From Romanomermis culicivorax (Eukaryota; Nematoda; Enoplea; Mermithida; Mermithidae), in contig CAWUHX010000284.1 in NCBI GenBank assembly GCA_963922205.1, positions 186,001 to 250,000 of the forward strand: a stretch of DNA of 64,000 bases, in the 5' to 3' direction. A program made the position numbers and the translations under genes. Positions 13,241-24,289 of this stretch are shown here, piece after piece. The number at the start of each line of letters is the position of its first letter. Positions within the stretch are counted from its first letter, which is position 1. The notes under the pieces were generated by a model. The model did no database searches. It was not told the DNA's origin and worked only from the letters and a program-made list of their open reading frames with translations.

Positions 13241-16200
13241 ATCGATGAATAAATTTTCTTGATTTTAACTTACAATTCAAATCGAGCAACAAATTGTCGA
13301 TGTCGGAACGTTTTTCTACGTTTTTGGAATGTTCGCGGCTCATAGCTTTTTGTTCTTGAACGTGACTGGTTGTATTCTGAACTGTCGACCTTATAGATTT
13401 TCCACCAATAACATGATTTTCTTCTTTTTTTTCTTCAATTTCCTCTTCATTCTCCTCTTCGTCATCGTCGTCATCTTCTGATTCTATAAAATATGCAACG
13501 TTAGCAACGTTACGTAGTGTGAACTTTAAAAATCTACACCCTTTTGTATGAATTAAAACGTAATCAGAAATTACAAAAACTCCTCAAGATAATTGAATGT
13601 TATCCTAAATTGGACTGCATCGTTTTCCACAGATTTTGGCAATAGCTTCGTTATAGTTTCTCCACGTCTCAATAAAAATTACAAGGCAAAAATACCCAGG
13701 ATATACGTAAACTAGAATTCTAAAAATGATGTTGATTATGAAATATCAAAATTTTGAGCATGACATGAAAATCGAGAATTTATAGAGAAAAACTTTTAAA
13801 ATTGAGGAAACAACATAAGGTATAATGCACTCAAAACATTTTGGATTATGGTACTATCTAGACATGCACGGCAAGAATTTTCCGGGTGGCGGTCTTTCGA
13901 ATTTTCATCGACGGATGGGGAGTGAGCAAAAAAACAAAAACTTCCGCAAGCATGTTTTTCATACAAAATTTGCATAAAAAGCATGAAAAAACTGTATTGG
14001 AAAAAGTTCAGAGGGGTGTTTGACAATTTTTTTTCGGGCCAGAGGTTGTCCATGGCCACAGGTATAGGAGGGTTTACCTTCTAGCCCTCTATGTGCATGT
14101 ATGGTACTACCACAGCTATATGTACACACCACTCTGTTCTTCCTCGTCATCTTCATCTTCCTCCTCTTCTTCATCTTCATCGCTATTTTCGTCGTTTTCG
14201 TCATCGTCCTCTTCTTCGCTTTCCTTTTCCGATTCTTCATCAGAATAAAATTTCTCCTTGCGCTTAACGACCTTAACTTCTTCTTTCTCTGAGAAATCGG
14301 CATTTAAACAATACAAATATTGAAACACTTTTTCTCCAAATTCAAAATTAATTAGGCACGAATTTACATAATAAATACATATGTTAAGCAAAAGCTTTAA
14401 AGTTACATCGTGTAAAGAGATTACAAAAATCATCATGAATTACCCTGTGACTTGGCGAGCGGCGATGAAACACCAACGGGCGAAATTGCATCTCCGCCTC
14501 TTGGTCTGCTTCTGGATTTTGGTCGTCGACTATAGTCTTTAGCTACTTGTCGGACGGATGGGTCCGGCGCGACTTCAGGAAATTCCGGGATTTCTTTATA
14601 TTCACAACATCGTTGATTTAAATAATGTGATAATGTTCCTAATTGAAACTGGTCTCGATCTAAAGACAAACGAGAAGCACATAAATTCACAATTATGGCG
14701 ATAATGCAATATTCCGAAAATACACGCAAAACGATCTTTGTATACATTATAATAAAAAATCAAAATATTGACAGGAATGATAATTGATGAAGGCATGCTA
14801 ATAATAGTTGGCTCTTTGAAAAATCCATCAAAATAGATTTCCTTCATGGTCAAAAACATAATTCAACAAAATTTTATAATTTGTCTGGAGTCATTATAGA
14901 AACCTGCAAACAGCCATTTTTTATTTTGCAATTACGCTCCTACATTCATAATAACGGGGTAAAATATTTTCTTGAAACTTGCTTCCTCAAAATGAAAATA
15001 GAATTTTTTGTGTTCGTGAAATTCAATAATATTCTCAAACTTCTTATATAGATTTCAGTATTCATTTGTACAAGTATGACGTGGATAATCTAGCAGATGT
15101 GAATTGATATAACTACGCTTGAACAAAAACTGTTTCAAAATACGTAAAGATTACCAGGCAATTTAACTAAATTAAAACAAAAAATAACATGGTGAAGTAA
15201 ACTCAACTTTTCATTGATCAAGTCTGTATTACATATTTTCTTAATTAATTTTATTTACCTTTAAAACTGGATTCCACAACTGGAGCGGGTTTTTGATTGA
15301 TAAAAATGGACTTAGTGCTATAAGCGAATCGATTACTCGACTGGTTCTTCTCATCAAGTAAAACCAAATTCCGCAAAAATCGTGCGCGATCGCGCAAATC
15401 ATAACTTAAATCGTACTTTGCCAACTGAAAAACGTACTGCACCAATTTTTCGCTTTGAGCTTTGTTGGTCAAATATAATTTGACCGCCAAATTCAGAATC
15501 TGTAATTTCACGTATTCGTCCTGCAAAAAATTAGTTATTGAGAACAAGTATGAGCCTGGATTATCTTTAATCGCATGTTCGGGAAAATAAGAAGTCGAGC
15601 CGAAATTTTTAAACAAACGCCTAGAAGACGTGAGAAACCGCATGAAATTGATGATGAATTTGGCACTTTTTACAAATCAAGGAATTTGGTAATTTTTGGA
15701 ATTTGGCACTTTTTTCAAATCAAGGAATTTGGTAATTTTACCACAGTCTGACTTGACTGAAAAATTAGAACATCATTTGTTTGAAGAACCGTTATCAGAA
15801 ACTGATTAGCTAAAATCTTAACTTTACGTTGAATGATAATATCCAGAAATAGATAAAATCGCAAATATAATCAGTTCTGCTTTATACATACATAATATTT
15901 CATACTTCGTGACCGAAAGTTATAGCCATTTTCCTAAGAACATCAGGCGCAATTTTGGGCACCCTTTCGCAGTACTCGCCGATCAGCCAAACGATAGAAG
16001 CTCGTGCAGCCGAAATTTTGACGCTGTCGATCAGTTTAGCCATCTGCTTAATGATATCTTTATGCTCGGACGGCTGAGATTGCAACAATTTTTTGATCAC
16101 AACGACGCTTTGAGCGACTACAGTCTCTGAAAGAATAATGAAAGTATGAAGAAATTTGCTAATGATGCAAACTTGTTGAAGAAAAAATCATCCATATAAC

Positions 16201-19200
16201 ATCGAATACTCTCTAATCGTTTGAAACACGATTGACTCTTCAAAAGCTAAACTGTTTTTCTAAGTCTTGCTAAATCAGTCGTAAAACCTACAGCTTATTT
16301 TATCCAAGAATGATTTTTATTCATTTTTCCGTCAGTAATAAAGACAATCAAATTTATGTTACCATTTTTGTTTGCGAGCAAATTGACTAGTCCCGATAAG
16401 CAAACGTCCGTTACTTCTTTGATGTTACATGCACAACGGCCAATTGCATCTATGGTAGCGGCAGCGAATTCTTTGTCCTGTGTCGCGACGTAGGTCTGAA
16501 AATATGACATAATACAGAAATTTCATTAATTCTTAATGCATGATGAAATTTGAAAGCTAAAATAGGACTCAAATTACTCAATACAAAAACATTATGTCCG
16601 AACTTGAGCACGAAATACATTAGAATTACCTGGAATTCGCGTAAAATCATCGAAATATTGGACTGCGTTGCGAGATTAGTCAAAATTTCCAACTGCAATG
16701 AAGCAGATTTTGAGAAAACACCAGGAAATGTTCAGCTTTTTTTACTTTCAATAATTTGATATGAGTGGGGTCGCTGGACCGGACGAAAAAACTTTTCAAG
16801 TATGGTTCGAACATACTCTGAAAGAGAAAAGTCAATATTAAGTCGAAAACGAGATAATCTTTAAAAATTTTCAACCCCAGCACCGTGATCCAACATAAAG
16901 TATGGAAAAACCGTCGTTGCAATGTGTAAACATATTTACTTTGCTAATTATATACTGTACCCGTCTATTGGCCGAAACTGTGGCGATGTTCGTCAAAATG
17001 ATGGATTGCACTTCCCGCGGTGCTCTCAACAAACGGATAAGTGCCTTGGCTATGATACCGACTTCAGTTTTAGGCGCCAAATAGTAATAAAGTTGAGAAA
17101 CGGCCAAAACAACCTAAAGAAATCAGGAAGTATGTTACAGGAAGTTGGCGCGTAAAGCCCGGTTCATACTTCTGCTCGGCGAATAAATTTATCCCGACCA
17201 TGCTCGCCGAGCATACTCGGCAAGCATCTCCAAGCATGTTCGCCAAGCATGCTCAGGTGATGCTCGGCGAGCAGCTTGCTAATAATATTTTAATAATTTT
17301 TTGAACTTCAAAGGTACTTAAAGTGTAACTAACAAAAAATGGATAGTGTTTCATTAGCACGATGTAGAACAATTACGGAAAACAGTATAGTGAATTCGGT
17401 TGACCGAAAATTGTCAACAGCCACCAGATTTTGAGGAGTTTTTAAAAGAATGTTCAATACAGAGCTTTTTCTGCAGTGCAGACTTTTTAGGCCTCGTGCA
17501 GAAATATTTTTTGGTGATTCTGTACTGGTGCAGAATTTTTTGAGTCATGTGTTCGATCACATCGGATACGGAAAAGATCAATTTTGGTGCATTTTAAAAG
17601 GTCATAATCTCGAAATTTTTCTCGCGCTTCGCGCCGGTTATAACTTAATAAGCATTATTATTTATTTCCTGGCCCAGGCGCGGCTTCAAACAACCTTCAC
17701 TTATCATTTAAACTTTAATAGTTTTCATCATCTTAAACGTTTTATCTCATATTTTAATTGGTAATCTTCAATATTTTATCATGATATTTAATGAAGATTA
17801 GCATTTTTTCCTTGACACGTTTTTTGAGCAGGATCAATACGCCAAGTCTGCAAACTTTTTGAAGCGATTATTCCTTTCTTAACGCAAAATCAATCCAAAA
17901 GCTTTACGGAAGTAGTTTTCGGAAATTTCTACTTTTTTTACTTATATCTTTTCGGCCAAGTTCAGGAGAGTTTGCGAATAAATCACTGGTTTTAAAATTT
18001 TTTCAAATATAAAATTCTAGAAATAACGACTTTTAAACACAAAATTCGAATATCATTCTTGAAATCAATGTTCGGAAAATTGATTTTTCAGCGTCAAAGA
18101 ATGTCAATACCCAAAAAAATTTTCCGGCGCTTGGAGCCGGAAAGATGAATACTTTTTTGGTCTCTCACTTTTCAGGACTTGACCGTCGATTTTTCATGTA
18201 ATTCAAAGTCATTATGCTCACGGACAATTTGCTGGAAAATTTGTTCCACAATGCCTGTAGATTAGACTTCGATCAAAGTTGAAAATTTTAATATTTTAGT
18301 CAATTTTAATGGACGACTCTAAAAACAACGGAAGGTTTGAAAAAGCTCAAAAATACATAAATGAGCGTCTATGAGCATTTTTAACCGAAAAACGACTTCG
18401 CGAAAATAGGGAAACCAGTTTTGAACCCTTATTCGGGGAAAAGGCCCGGGGAGAAAACAGTGGTAACAGGAGAAAACCGCAGTGCAGAAACCTTTTTTGG
18501 CTTTTCTGCTTTTTTTCGGCCCTTGACGGTCCGTCAAACTTGACGGCGGAGGGATGTTGAGAGTGGCAAAGCAGCCACCTCAACTACGAATTCTTGCGTA
18601 AAGAGAGCGCCTTTCCCGTTGCTCGATTGGCTCAGTTGGTTAGAGCGTGCGGACGGTAGCCGCAAGGTCCCGGGTTCAAGTACCGGACCGTGCCTAACTT
18701 TTACTGAAGCCCCGAGTAGCGGGAACAGGTTGCTTCAACACTGTGCAGAAAGCCCAGTGCAGGAAAAAAACATTGGTTCAATAAATAATTTTGATTTGGA
18801 AACCTGCAAAAAACTATTGACAAAATTAACAGTGTCATAAAGATATGATACATAAACTGAGCGAATTTTTCTAGATCTAAAAATGAAAATTTGAGGGAAG
18901 TCGCTTGAATAGCAAGCCTTCCCAAACAGTAAATAACTTCTACCGGAATTGTAAAAAAACAAATGGTGCCGTCAATAATAACTTTAAATTGATGTTTTTT
19001 CGTCCACCGTTTATTTCGGGAAATTTTTTTGCGTTTACCGTATTTCCCTATTGTGTTGTGGCTACACATATAAATTTGAATTTAATAAACAAACAACTAA
19101 ACTTGACAATTCAGTTGAAGAACTACGAATTTCAGCGTGAGAAAAGTTACATAATGATATTATAATTATGGGCAGAGCGTTCTATTCTTTGAAACAGTTC

Positions 19201-21192
19201 GTACAGAATTCGATATCATGCGCTTTTCTTATGTAAATGGATTCAGTTAGAAAAATCCCGAAAAATATCAAATACTGACCAAGTAATTAGCTGAGAAATT
19301 AAATCTCGATGTTGCTTTCTAAAATTTACTTACGGCAGAATTCCTGCTTTGCAACAATGGCTTCGTATTCCTCAGCAGCATTCTCAAATCGGCGTCCATC
19401 AAGTTCGGATTTTTCGGAAGATTTTTCTTCCTCTCTCCCTCCGATCCTGAATCATCCGTACTAGAATAAAATTTTGAATCGACGTTTTCTTCGCTGTCCT
19501 TGGGAATGAAAATTGGACAGTTGAAATATTTAAATTACATCTAATATTAAATGCATTTGTACCGCAGAATTAGGATCCAAAAATTGTGTCCGAGCATACC
19601 GAGTCAGCATATTTATAACTACGACTTGACCCCATTCGTCTACATCAACTAATAACTGACATAATTTGCGGTAATGTTTATGTATCAAGTCTATACGTTC
19701 AGGACAAACTTCTTCGAAGGCGTGGACGGCGCTACCCAGTACGAGCTACACAAATGCAGGTGATTTTCATGCAGACAATTGAATGGATTTTTGGAAGTAG
19801 AATAAACGCGATGAAATGCCGCCTACAGTCGGATAAAAGTGACTGGCATCATTAATGTCAGAATATTAATCAAGGGGAATGTGCTATTTCTGGAAATTCA
19901 ATTTTCTCAGGGATTCAAAATTCAGAGTAGAGTAATTACTGTATCGATATACTTTGGAAAGCTTTTGAGAACTTCCAGGATTATACCAGATTTGTTCATA
20001 ATTGTAATATATCAATCAACAAAGATAAGTGTAAACAGCTTACAGTAGTTCTATCCGCCAAAAGTTGATCAATAACTTCTATAAGTTGGTCTTTTAAATC
20101 GGGATCGAGCCTACAATGGGAAAAATAGCAAGTTGAAATAGAAACAAATGGAATCGGAAATACTAAGCCTACGAAAATAATTTCGAAATTGCGTTGGCTG
20201 CAACTTTCCGGACGTAAGGTGACATATCGCGAACAGATTCTCTTATCGAAAGCATCATAATCGGTGCAATGATAGCAACTCTTATGCTCGAAAGAACGCG
20301 TAAAGCGCTAGCCCGGATTAATTGATTTGGATCCTAAAAAAATCAAGAAAATATAAAATATAACAATTAATCAGGCTTTTTTTCTGAAAATCATGAGCCA
20401 AACGATTTCTAGGCCAGAAAAAAGTTGCATATCTTTAGGTATAGTGTTCACGATTTCAACAGATTTTGTTTGCCATTTGTGAAGAAGTATTTCCGTTTAA
20501 CAGAAAAGATTTGCAATTGGAATTTCAAAATTCAAATAAGTAGAGATTATGACACACCTTCAGTGCCCTTTGAAATGTGCTAATTGACAATAACGCCAAA
20601 TCCTGCTGCTCTTCCGCGTATCGCATCAAATAGACATATACTAATTTCTTGAGCTCGACATTTTTTGCCGCCACGTTTTTCACAACAGCCGGAAATAAAT
20701 CCGAAGCATCCTTACCCTTAGCGATCATCTGAAAATTGGCGTAACGAAAGTTTAATAAAAACATAAGGATTAAACAATTTATAGAAATTAAAAGATTCAG
20801 AAAATAACATGCTAAGAAAGCTGAGTCAAAATTTATACGATTATTTCAAATAATAAAAAAATTTACAGTGTTGAGAAATATACAATTATCAATATTTTGT
20901 AGTTACTTAGCATAGAAATAATACTAAACGTCACAGATGATACTGCCAGATTAACATATAAGTTCGCCTTACGTTAATGATTCGTTTCATTGCATCCATT
21001 TTAAGGTTATCCTTATTGCCGTCGAGCATAGCTTTCAAATCAGAATGTTTACTGCAAAAACGACAATTGAATGTCAATATGCACATCCGAAATAGTCCGA
21101 ATAACTTACTTTCTAGAATCCGCGAAAAAACTTCCGCTAGCTTCTCCGGCGATTTCAATTTCTGGTGAGGCCATGTCGTTTGTGTACGACAT
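1875..21192 (-). CDS. AP3B1: AP-3 adaptor complex beta subunit, multi-exon, 3' end incomplete
   Basis: Beta subunit of the AP-3 heterotetramer, which sorts cargo from endosomes or trans-Golgi to lysosomes and lysosome-related organelles on the cytosolic membrane face. Exons, 5' to 3' on the minus strand: 21110-21192, 20973-21051, 20558-20728, 20173-20333, 20044-20110, 19563-19745, 19334-19498, 16961-17113, 16746-16817, 16630-16692, 16363-16495, 15906-16126, 15259-15520, 14444-14659, 14130-14288, 13274-13483, then 1875-2132. All junctions are GT/AG and all phases match, giving about 886 residues. Human AP3B1 is about 1,090, so some C-terminal coding is missing or lies before position 1. The start was set at 21192 (MSYTND...), with an in-frame ATG at 21174 as alternative. 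Exon 16 (phase 1) would splice in frame to 1875-2132, but about 90 residues present in vertebrate orthologues would then be absent, so an undetected exon in the 11-kb intron is possible. Confidence 0.93.
3706..5245 (+). repeat. CGGGTCCGGGTCC-type short repeats
   Basis: At 3713-3765 and again at 5103-5245 the motif CGGGTCCGGGT(CC/AC) alternates with CAAAATTTTAAGAATATCGG. The two blocks have the same orientation and are 1.3 kb apart. They look like one decayed dispersed repeat family. No TIR or TSD was resolved. Confidence 0.5.
5263..5309. repeat. Hairpin around ACCGGG loop
   Basis: The inner arms TATGACCAGATA and TATCTGGTCATA are perfect complements around ACCGGG. Outer bases TCACATGTGA/TATGTGA extend the stem imperfectly. 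It sits at the end of the CGGGTCC repeat block. Confidence 0.7.
7110..7562 (+). mobile_element. CATACATGTAA-ended MITE, copy C1
   Basis: A 453-bp element starts CATACATGTAA and ends TTACATGTATG (11-bp perfect TIR). It is flanked by the 8-bp direct repeat GTTGAAAT at 7102-7109 and 7563-7570. Inside are G-runs near both ends and two inverted copies of ATATGGCTAGCCAT. It has no plausible transposase, so it is non-autonomous. The 8-bp duplication fits hAT-like transposition, but the terminal bases are not the usual hAT ones. Confidence 0.88.
7934..7950. repeat. GC-rich dispersed palindrome, representative copy
   Basis: The motif is GGCGC-NNN-GCGCC, often extended to CCGGCGC..GCGCCGG. Good copies start near 2954, 5751, 5842, 7936, 11971, 25955, 29359, 31171, 31289, 32161, 32664, 33912, 34415, 35303 and 35808. 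Decayed copies start near 1263, 1553, 7315, 8269, 17623, 18123, 21981, 23703, 24459, 26420, 30151, 33139, 34881 and 38929. Loops are GAA/TTC, GTA, GGA, CCA or TTG. Most copies abut AAAATTTT. Confidence 0.85.
8073..8516 (+). mobile_element. CATACATGTAA-ended MITE, copy C2
   Basis: A 444-bp sister of the element at 7110, in the same orientation, with the same termini and internal layout. It is flanked by perfect 8-bp TSDs ATCGACAG (8065-8072 and 8517-8524). Similarity to C1 is high throughout, suggesting recent activity. The ORFs across both copies are repeat sequence. Confidence 0.88.
10237..11367. mobile_element. hAT-like element with TAGGGTTG termini
   Basis: The 1,131-bp element starts TAGGGTTGTCCTGGGG and ends CCGGGGCAACCCTA (TIR TAGGGTTG(C/T)CC(C/T)GG). 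Flanks ATTGTAAT (10229-10236) and ATTATAAT (11368-11375) match at 7 of 8 bases, an aged 8-bp TSD. TAGGG ends plus an 8-bp TSD fit the hAT superfamily. A minus-strand ORF at 10929-11117 is acidic at its end ([13 protein letters not shown]). It is not recognisable as a transposase domain, so the element is probably non-autonomous or badly decayed. Confidence 0.8.
11930..12690 (+). repeat. Truncated, diverged copy of the CACTG/CAGTG (A) family
   Basis: Runs colinear with 17570-18300 and, inverted, with 30340-30990 and the A elements at 31821-35988. Shared landmarks are GCATTTTAGAAGGTCATAAT, the GC palindrome at 11971, the phrase around CAGGCGCCGCTTC, and CAAAGTCATTATG near the right end. Terminal repeats are lost. 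Confidence 0.8.
13194..13238. repeat. (AT)n microsatellite
   Basis: About 22 uninterrupted AT units, 35 bp from the exon 16 donor of AP-3 beta. Likely length-polymorphic. Confidence 0.97.
13274..15520 (-). CDS. AP3B1: AP-3 beta exons 13-16: end of trunk and acidic hinge
   Basis: Exon 13 (15259-15520) has [19 protein letters not shown] and [14 protein letters not shown]. Exon 14 (14444-14659) has [15 protein letters not shown] and [11 protein letters not shown], a signature at the trunk-hinge boundary. Exons 15 (14130-14288) and 16 (13274-13483) encode the hinge: long Glu/Asp/Ser runs, as in vertebrate AP-3 beta hinges where phosphorylation and clathrin-related contacts occur. Exon 16 ends NLLLDLN, matching the LLDLD-type motif after the acidic region. 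It has a strong GTAAGT donor. Confidence 0.92.
15656..15741. repeat. 43-bp direct duplication
   Basis: Two adjacent units begin GAATTTGGCACTTTTT at 15656 and 15699, in the intron between AP-3 beta exons 12 and 13. They differ at a few bases. Confidence 0.85.
15906..17113 (-). CDS. AP3B1: AP-3 beta exons 8-12: central trunk
   Basis: Exons 16961-17113, 16746-16817, 16630-16692, 16363-16495 and 15906-16126 encode residues ~304-517. Hallmarks in order: [80 protein letters not shown], and [20 protein letters not shown]. Each matches the adaptin N-terminal (armadillo-like) domain of AP-3 beta. Several exons are under 75 bp and would be missed by single-frame ORF calling. Phases (0,0,0,1,0) are mutually consistent. 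Confidence 0.95.
17157..17280. repeat. GC-rich block of alternating TGCTCGGCGAG / CTCGCCGAGCA motifs
   Basis: Within about 110 bp the 11-mer TGCTCGGCGAG and its complement occur about five times in both orientations with small changes. The block can therefore fold in several ways. It directly precedes, in transcript order follows, exon 8. No second copy was seen in the window. Confidence 0.6.
17570..18462 (+). mobile_element. A-family copy with one intact CAGTG end
   Basis: Carries the A core (GC palindrome at 17623; AGGCGCGGCTTC; CAAAGTCATTATG). It then continues through GCATTTTTAACC to GGCCCGGGGAGAAAACAGTG at 18462, the same terminal sequence as in the A elements at 31821-35988. The other terminus is not recognisable and no TSD was found. 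Confidence 0.75.
18621..18693 (+). pseudogene. tRNA-like sequence (Thr GGT-type anticodon), probably a pseudogene or SINE head
   Basis: The D arm GCTC-AGTTGGTTA-GAGC (A box) and B box GGTTCAAGTAC are present. A perfect 5-bp anticodon stem TGCGG/CCGCA encloses a 7-base loop with GGT at the anticodon. Defects: C instead of T before the anticodon, a G-A mismatch at the top of the T stem, and two mismatches in the acceptor stem. It lies inside an AP-3 beta intron on the opposite strand. A functional tRNA seems unlikely. Confidence 0.7.
19334..21192 (-). CDS. AP3B1: AP-3 beta exons 1-7: N-terminal trunk
   Basis: Seven exons encode the first ~303 residues. Exon 1 holds a short variable N-terminus. 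Exon 2 has [20 protein letters not shown] and exon 3 has [20 protein letters not shown], both near-identical to animal AP-3 beta. Exons 4-6 carry the adaptin helical repeats ([18 protein letters not shown], then [17 protein letters not shown] and [11 protein letters not shown]). Exon 7 opens with an acidic, serine-rich stretch ([20 protein letters not shown]) and ends with [13 protein letters not shown], the usual trunk order. Introns are short (about 70-370 bp), unlike the 2.2-kb intron that follows. Identification is from recognised conserved motifs. Confidence 0.95.
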
Positions 21193-21778
21193 GACTGGGA
21201 ATGTTAAAGATCAACACTAACCGATGGAGATTTATTTCGATAAACTAAAAGACAAAATATAGCTGGAAACGGAAAAACGGACACATTTTATAGATCATTT
21301 TCGAATTTTCAAGCGTAATAGGTCAATTTCTCGAACACCGTTTATTGTCAAAGTCAGTTTAACGACGGTCTCAAAATCAGCCTAAAAAATTTTCGGTTTC
21401 CCCTACGTGGTTTTTCTTAAGCTGAGTTTTACCGCTCGACTGACTTTTAAAATAACGTGCAATTTAATGACCACCGCTCTAGGGTAGGTTTGGGGCAAAC
21501 AACACGTAGGTTTTTTAAACGTTCCAGTGTATAGCTGATTTCTTGTCGTTTTCCTTATTTAGAACATGGGATGCTATTGATCAGCAGAGTAGTACAATTT
21601 TTGTTGTGCAAGTGCAACTACCTATATTTTTTTCTCTAGAAACGTGGTTTGACGCCGTTAAACTCAGTTTGACAGAACTGCGCTGAAACCTTCAGAAAAC
21701 GCTTTTTAGACTAACCGTAAAACAGTTTTATCAGATTGAATTTTAACTCGGTTTGACGATATAAAAGTTTACTAAAAC

Positions 21779-22170
21779 CACACAGGTAATTGGGGGAAGA
21801 GCTAGGACCCCCCAGAAATTGTCGGCCATATGGCTAGCGAAAAGGCGACCTCACCCCTGGATTTTCCGATGCTATGGCTAGATATATGGTGGTCATAGGG
21901 ACGGACCGCTATAATTTCCGTCGAAAAAATACTGAAAAAGGCCAATTTTTGAACAAAAAATGGTAAAAAAGGTCAATTTTCTAGGCGTTTCGCGCCATGA
22001 ATACATTTTAAAAGGGATTTTTAGACAAAAAGAACTACTTTTAGAACTGTTTTTCGAACCTTTTTAGTCCTTCAGAGACCCATCCCCTAAAATTTTGGGG
22101 AATCAGTGACCCCCGGCCCCAAAAACTTCGCCCGATCCCCCAGACCTCAGGACCCCATTACATGTATATG
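21779..22170 (-). mobile_element. CATACATGTAA-ended MITE, degenerate copy C3
   Basis: Reads on the minus strand relative to C1/C2. It has the CATGGCTAGC-type interior, the TTTCGCGCC palindrome remnant and an end at TTACATGTATATG. The left end is mutated (CACACAGGTAATT). Flanks ACTAAAAC/ATTTAAAC match at 6 of 8. Confidence 0.75.
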
Positions 22171-23544
22171 ATTTAAACCCCTTTCAAGAAGCTCACCCAA
22201 TGTTAAACAGAAAAACGTCAAAAATATCCAAAGCCTTAAAAAGCTGGAAACCTTCGAATTTTCCAAAGAACATAACTATTTGAGGCATTCCCTCACGGTT
22301 GGAAATACTGTTTTTTCCCAAATAGGAAGAAGTTAAAAATTCTTCTCCCTATTTTCCCCACTCCGTTTTTTCACTCAAAAATACTCACAGACGCTTTATT
22401 TATACGTTTTTGTTCGTACTGAAACATTTCAAAGTCTCTAGAATGCCTAGTCATCATTCATCAATAAAATAGGATAAACAATAGAAGTTTTTGAATTGCA
22501 TACTGAAATCGGATGAAATCAATGTTAAATAAAACAATCTCGAGTAATATATAACATAATATTTGTAAAACATTGGGCCGATTGCATTGCTGCAAGCTTT
22601 GATATCATTAATTTTGGCGAGAAGGGTCGGAAAAATTCTGAATACATAAGCTTCTGAAATGAGATAAGATTGAGATGATGGGTGGGAGCGAAAAAATATG
22701 AATTTTATGTTATTGGGTCCGCCCTGAACTGGTCTGTCAGAAGACACACGAAAGAAGCGCGCGCGAGAAACAGTCCAATCAAAAGTTAGGGTGTCGTTGC
22801 TTGTTCTATCAATACCTTAGACTTATGCTTAACAAAGATGGAAATCGCTGCATTAATGAGCCTGATAGGCGGGTCTTTGTAAAAAGTTATTGTTAGCGGT
22901 GGCTGATTGAGCACAACTTTGATCGCAACACTTAAGGTGCTTAGGTCTACTAAAAGATCAGCGTTGCATATACAACACGTGCAGTTGATGAAGAAGAAGT
23001 GAATTAAGGGTTACAGAACGATTTGCTCACTTTCCTCAAGATTAGCTACGAATTATGTTTTTTTCGGAATTTTTTACTCTATTCCCGATGCATAATTCTC
23101 AAATTTTCTAAGGCGAGTCGAATGAGTCCAAATTTATATGCTAGTTTTGGGAGCCACCCGACCCACGATGGGAATTTTCCCCTGGAATGTTGGAAAATGC
23201 ATTCTAGCGATAATTTTTATCGTTACCCCTAAGGTTAGGCACGGATCAATTTTCTCAGGATCGAGATTCCCGATGTCGAGAAAACCTGATCCGTGTTTTG
23301 GGCCCAACACTTTTTAAGATTCTAGGGGTTGCTTTGATTGTTTCCACATTTTTTCCAAATTTTCAGGAATTGCTTCTTTCAGAGTACGCTACATCTTTTA
23401 CGCAATGCATTTTGCTGCAGGATCAAAAATGATTTTCCTTATATCATGCTACTCCCACTAGTACATGTGTCTTTTCGTTACTCTCTTAAAGTAGGATTTT
23501 TCCGGAAATTATCAGTTGTTAAACTAATTATTATCGTTTTAGAA

Positions 23545-23735
23545 GTTATGAGCAGAAAATTTCTTTATGGTTTTGGCAAAAAAATTTGGAATTGCACGAA
23601 ACATTTCGAGCGTTTAGGCCAATTGGCACAAATTTTTCGACTGGTCAAAGGCTAAATTGCTTTGATTCTTGAACATTTTATGCAACGAAAACGCAAAATT
23701 TCCTCAGCGCTTCGCGCTTAGTCAATGTGCTTAAT
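23545..23735 (+). repeat. F repeat, copy 1
   Basis: Contains CCAATTGGCACAAATTTTTC, CTGGTCAAAGG and the palindrome remnant CAGCGCTTCGCGCT. Colinear with 24290-24485 and inverted at 29345-29545. Confidence 0.7.
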
Positions 23736-24289
23736 GAGGGTTCCGCGCTTTTGAAAATGAAATTCAAGGACTATTCAAGTATTTTAAGGACAAAACTTGT
23801 CATTCTTAGGACAATTTTCAACTTTTTCATCAAAAAATAGTGATACTCCAGAATGGAAAAAGGGCCAAGCATACTCAGAAAAATCACTCCCATATCAGCC
23901 CTTGCTCATAGAACTCAAACAGACATCATCAACCACTCATACAAACCAGTGTTCAATTTGGAGGCATACCACACATCCCAGACACATTGAATCATCATCG
24001 AAATCTAGAGCAATCAGTGTTGCCAGGGTTTTAGTGAAAAACCGCGAAATGACCTGAAAAACCGCAACAAGAAATGTGAAAACCGCCAAAAAAAACCGCC
24101 GCACAAAAAGTGTAAAAAAAGACTGCATTGCAGTTGCTAAAATTGGCTCAACTCTCAATTTGATTGTTGAATCAGTAAAAACGTGTATTCTTGAGAAAAA
24201 ACTTGAAAAAACGAATTTTTTAGTTTAAAAACCCAATAATGTCCAATTTTTCAACCCGAAAAAAACACTCAACCCAAAAACCTAATGCC

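Larger units (their letters stand above)
2133..13273. other. AP3B1: 11-kb AP-3 beta intron packed with repeats
   Basis: This gap separates hinge exon 16 from the C-terminal exon. Delimited elements at 7110-7562, 8073-8516, 10237-11367 and 11930-12690 are listed separately. In 2133-7109 and 8517-10236 I see only AT-rich sequence, CGGGTCC-type repeats and palindromes. A conserved AP-3 beta segment expected here (the stretch around LLHRxSGKGL in vertebrates) was not found by eye. A small exon may be hidden. Confidence 0.6.
17114..19333. other. AP3B1: AP-3 beta intron 7 with repeat copies and a tRNA-like segment
   Basis: A 2.2-kb intron between exons 7 and 8, far longer than its neighbours. It contains a GC-rich block (17157-17280), an A-family copy (17570-18462) and a tRNA-like segment (18621-18693). 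The rest (18760-19333) shows nothing recognisable. Confidence 0.85.
21193..24014. other. Upstream flank of AP-3 beta, repeat-bearing intergenic DNA
   Basis: The promoter and 5' UTR of AP-3 beta presumably lie just above 21192, but no core element can be named. The stretch contains a degenerate CATACATGTAA element (21779-22170), an A-type fragment at 22300-22400 (CGTTTTTTCACTCAAAAATA), a CGCGCGCG run near 22758 and an F repeat (23545-23735). No supportable gene is seen. Confidence 0.5.

Noticed and set aside
14101-14292. Plus-strand ORF rich in Phe/Leu, resembling a membrane protein
   Set aside because: It is the antisense shadow of the Glu/Asp-rich AP-3 beta hinge exon.
18621-18693. Functional tRNA-Thr gene
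   Set aside because: It lacks T33, has a broken T-stem closing pair and two acceptor-stem mismatches, and sits in an intron beside a repeat.
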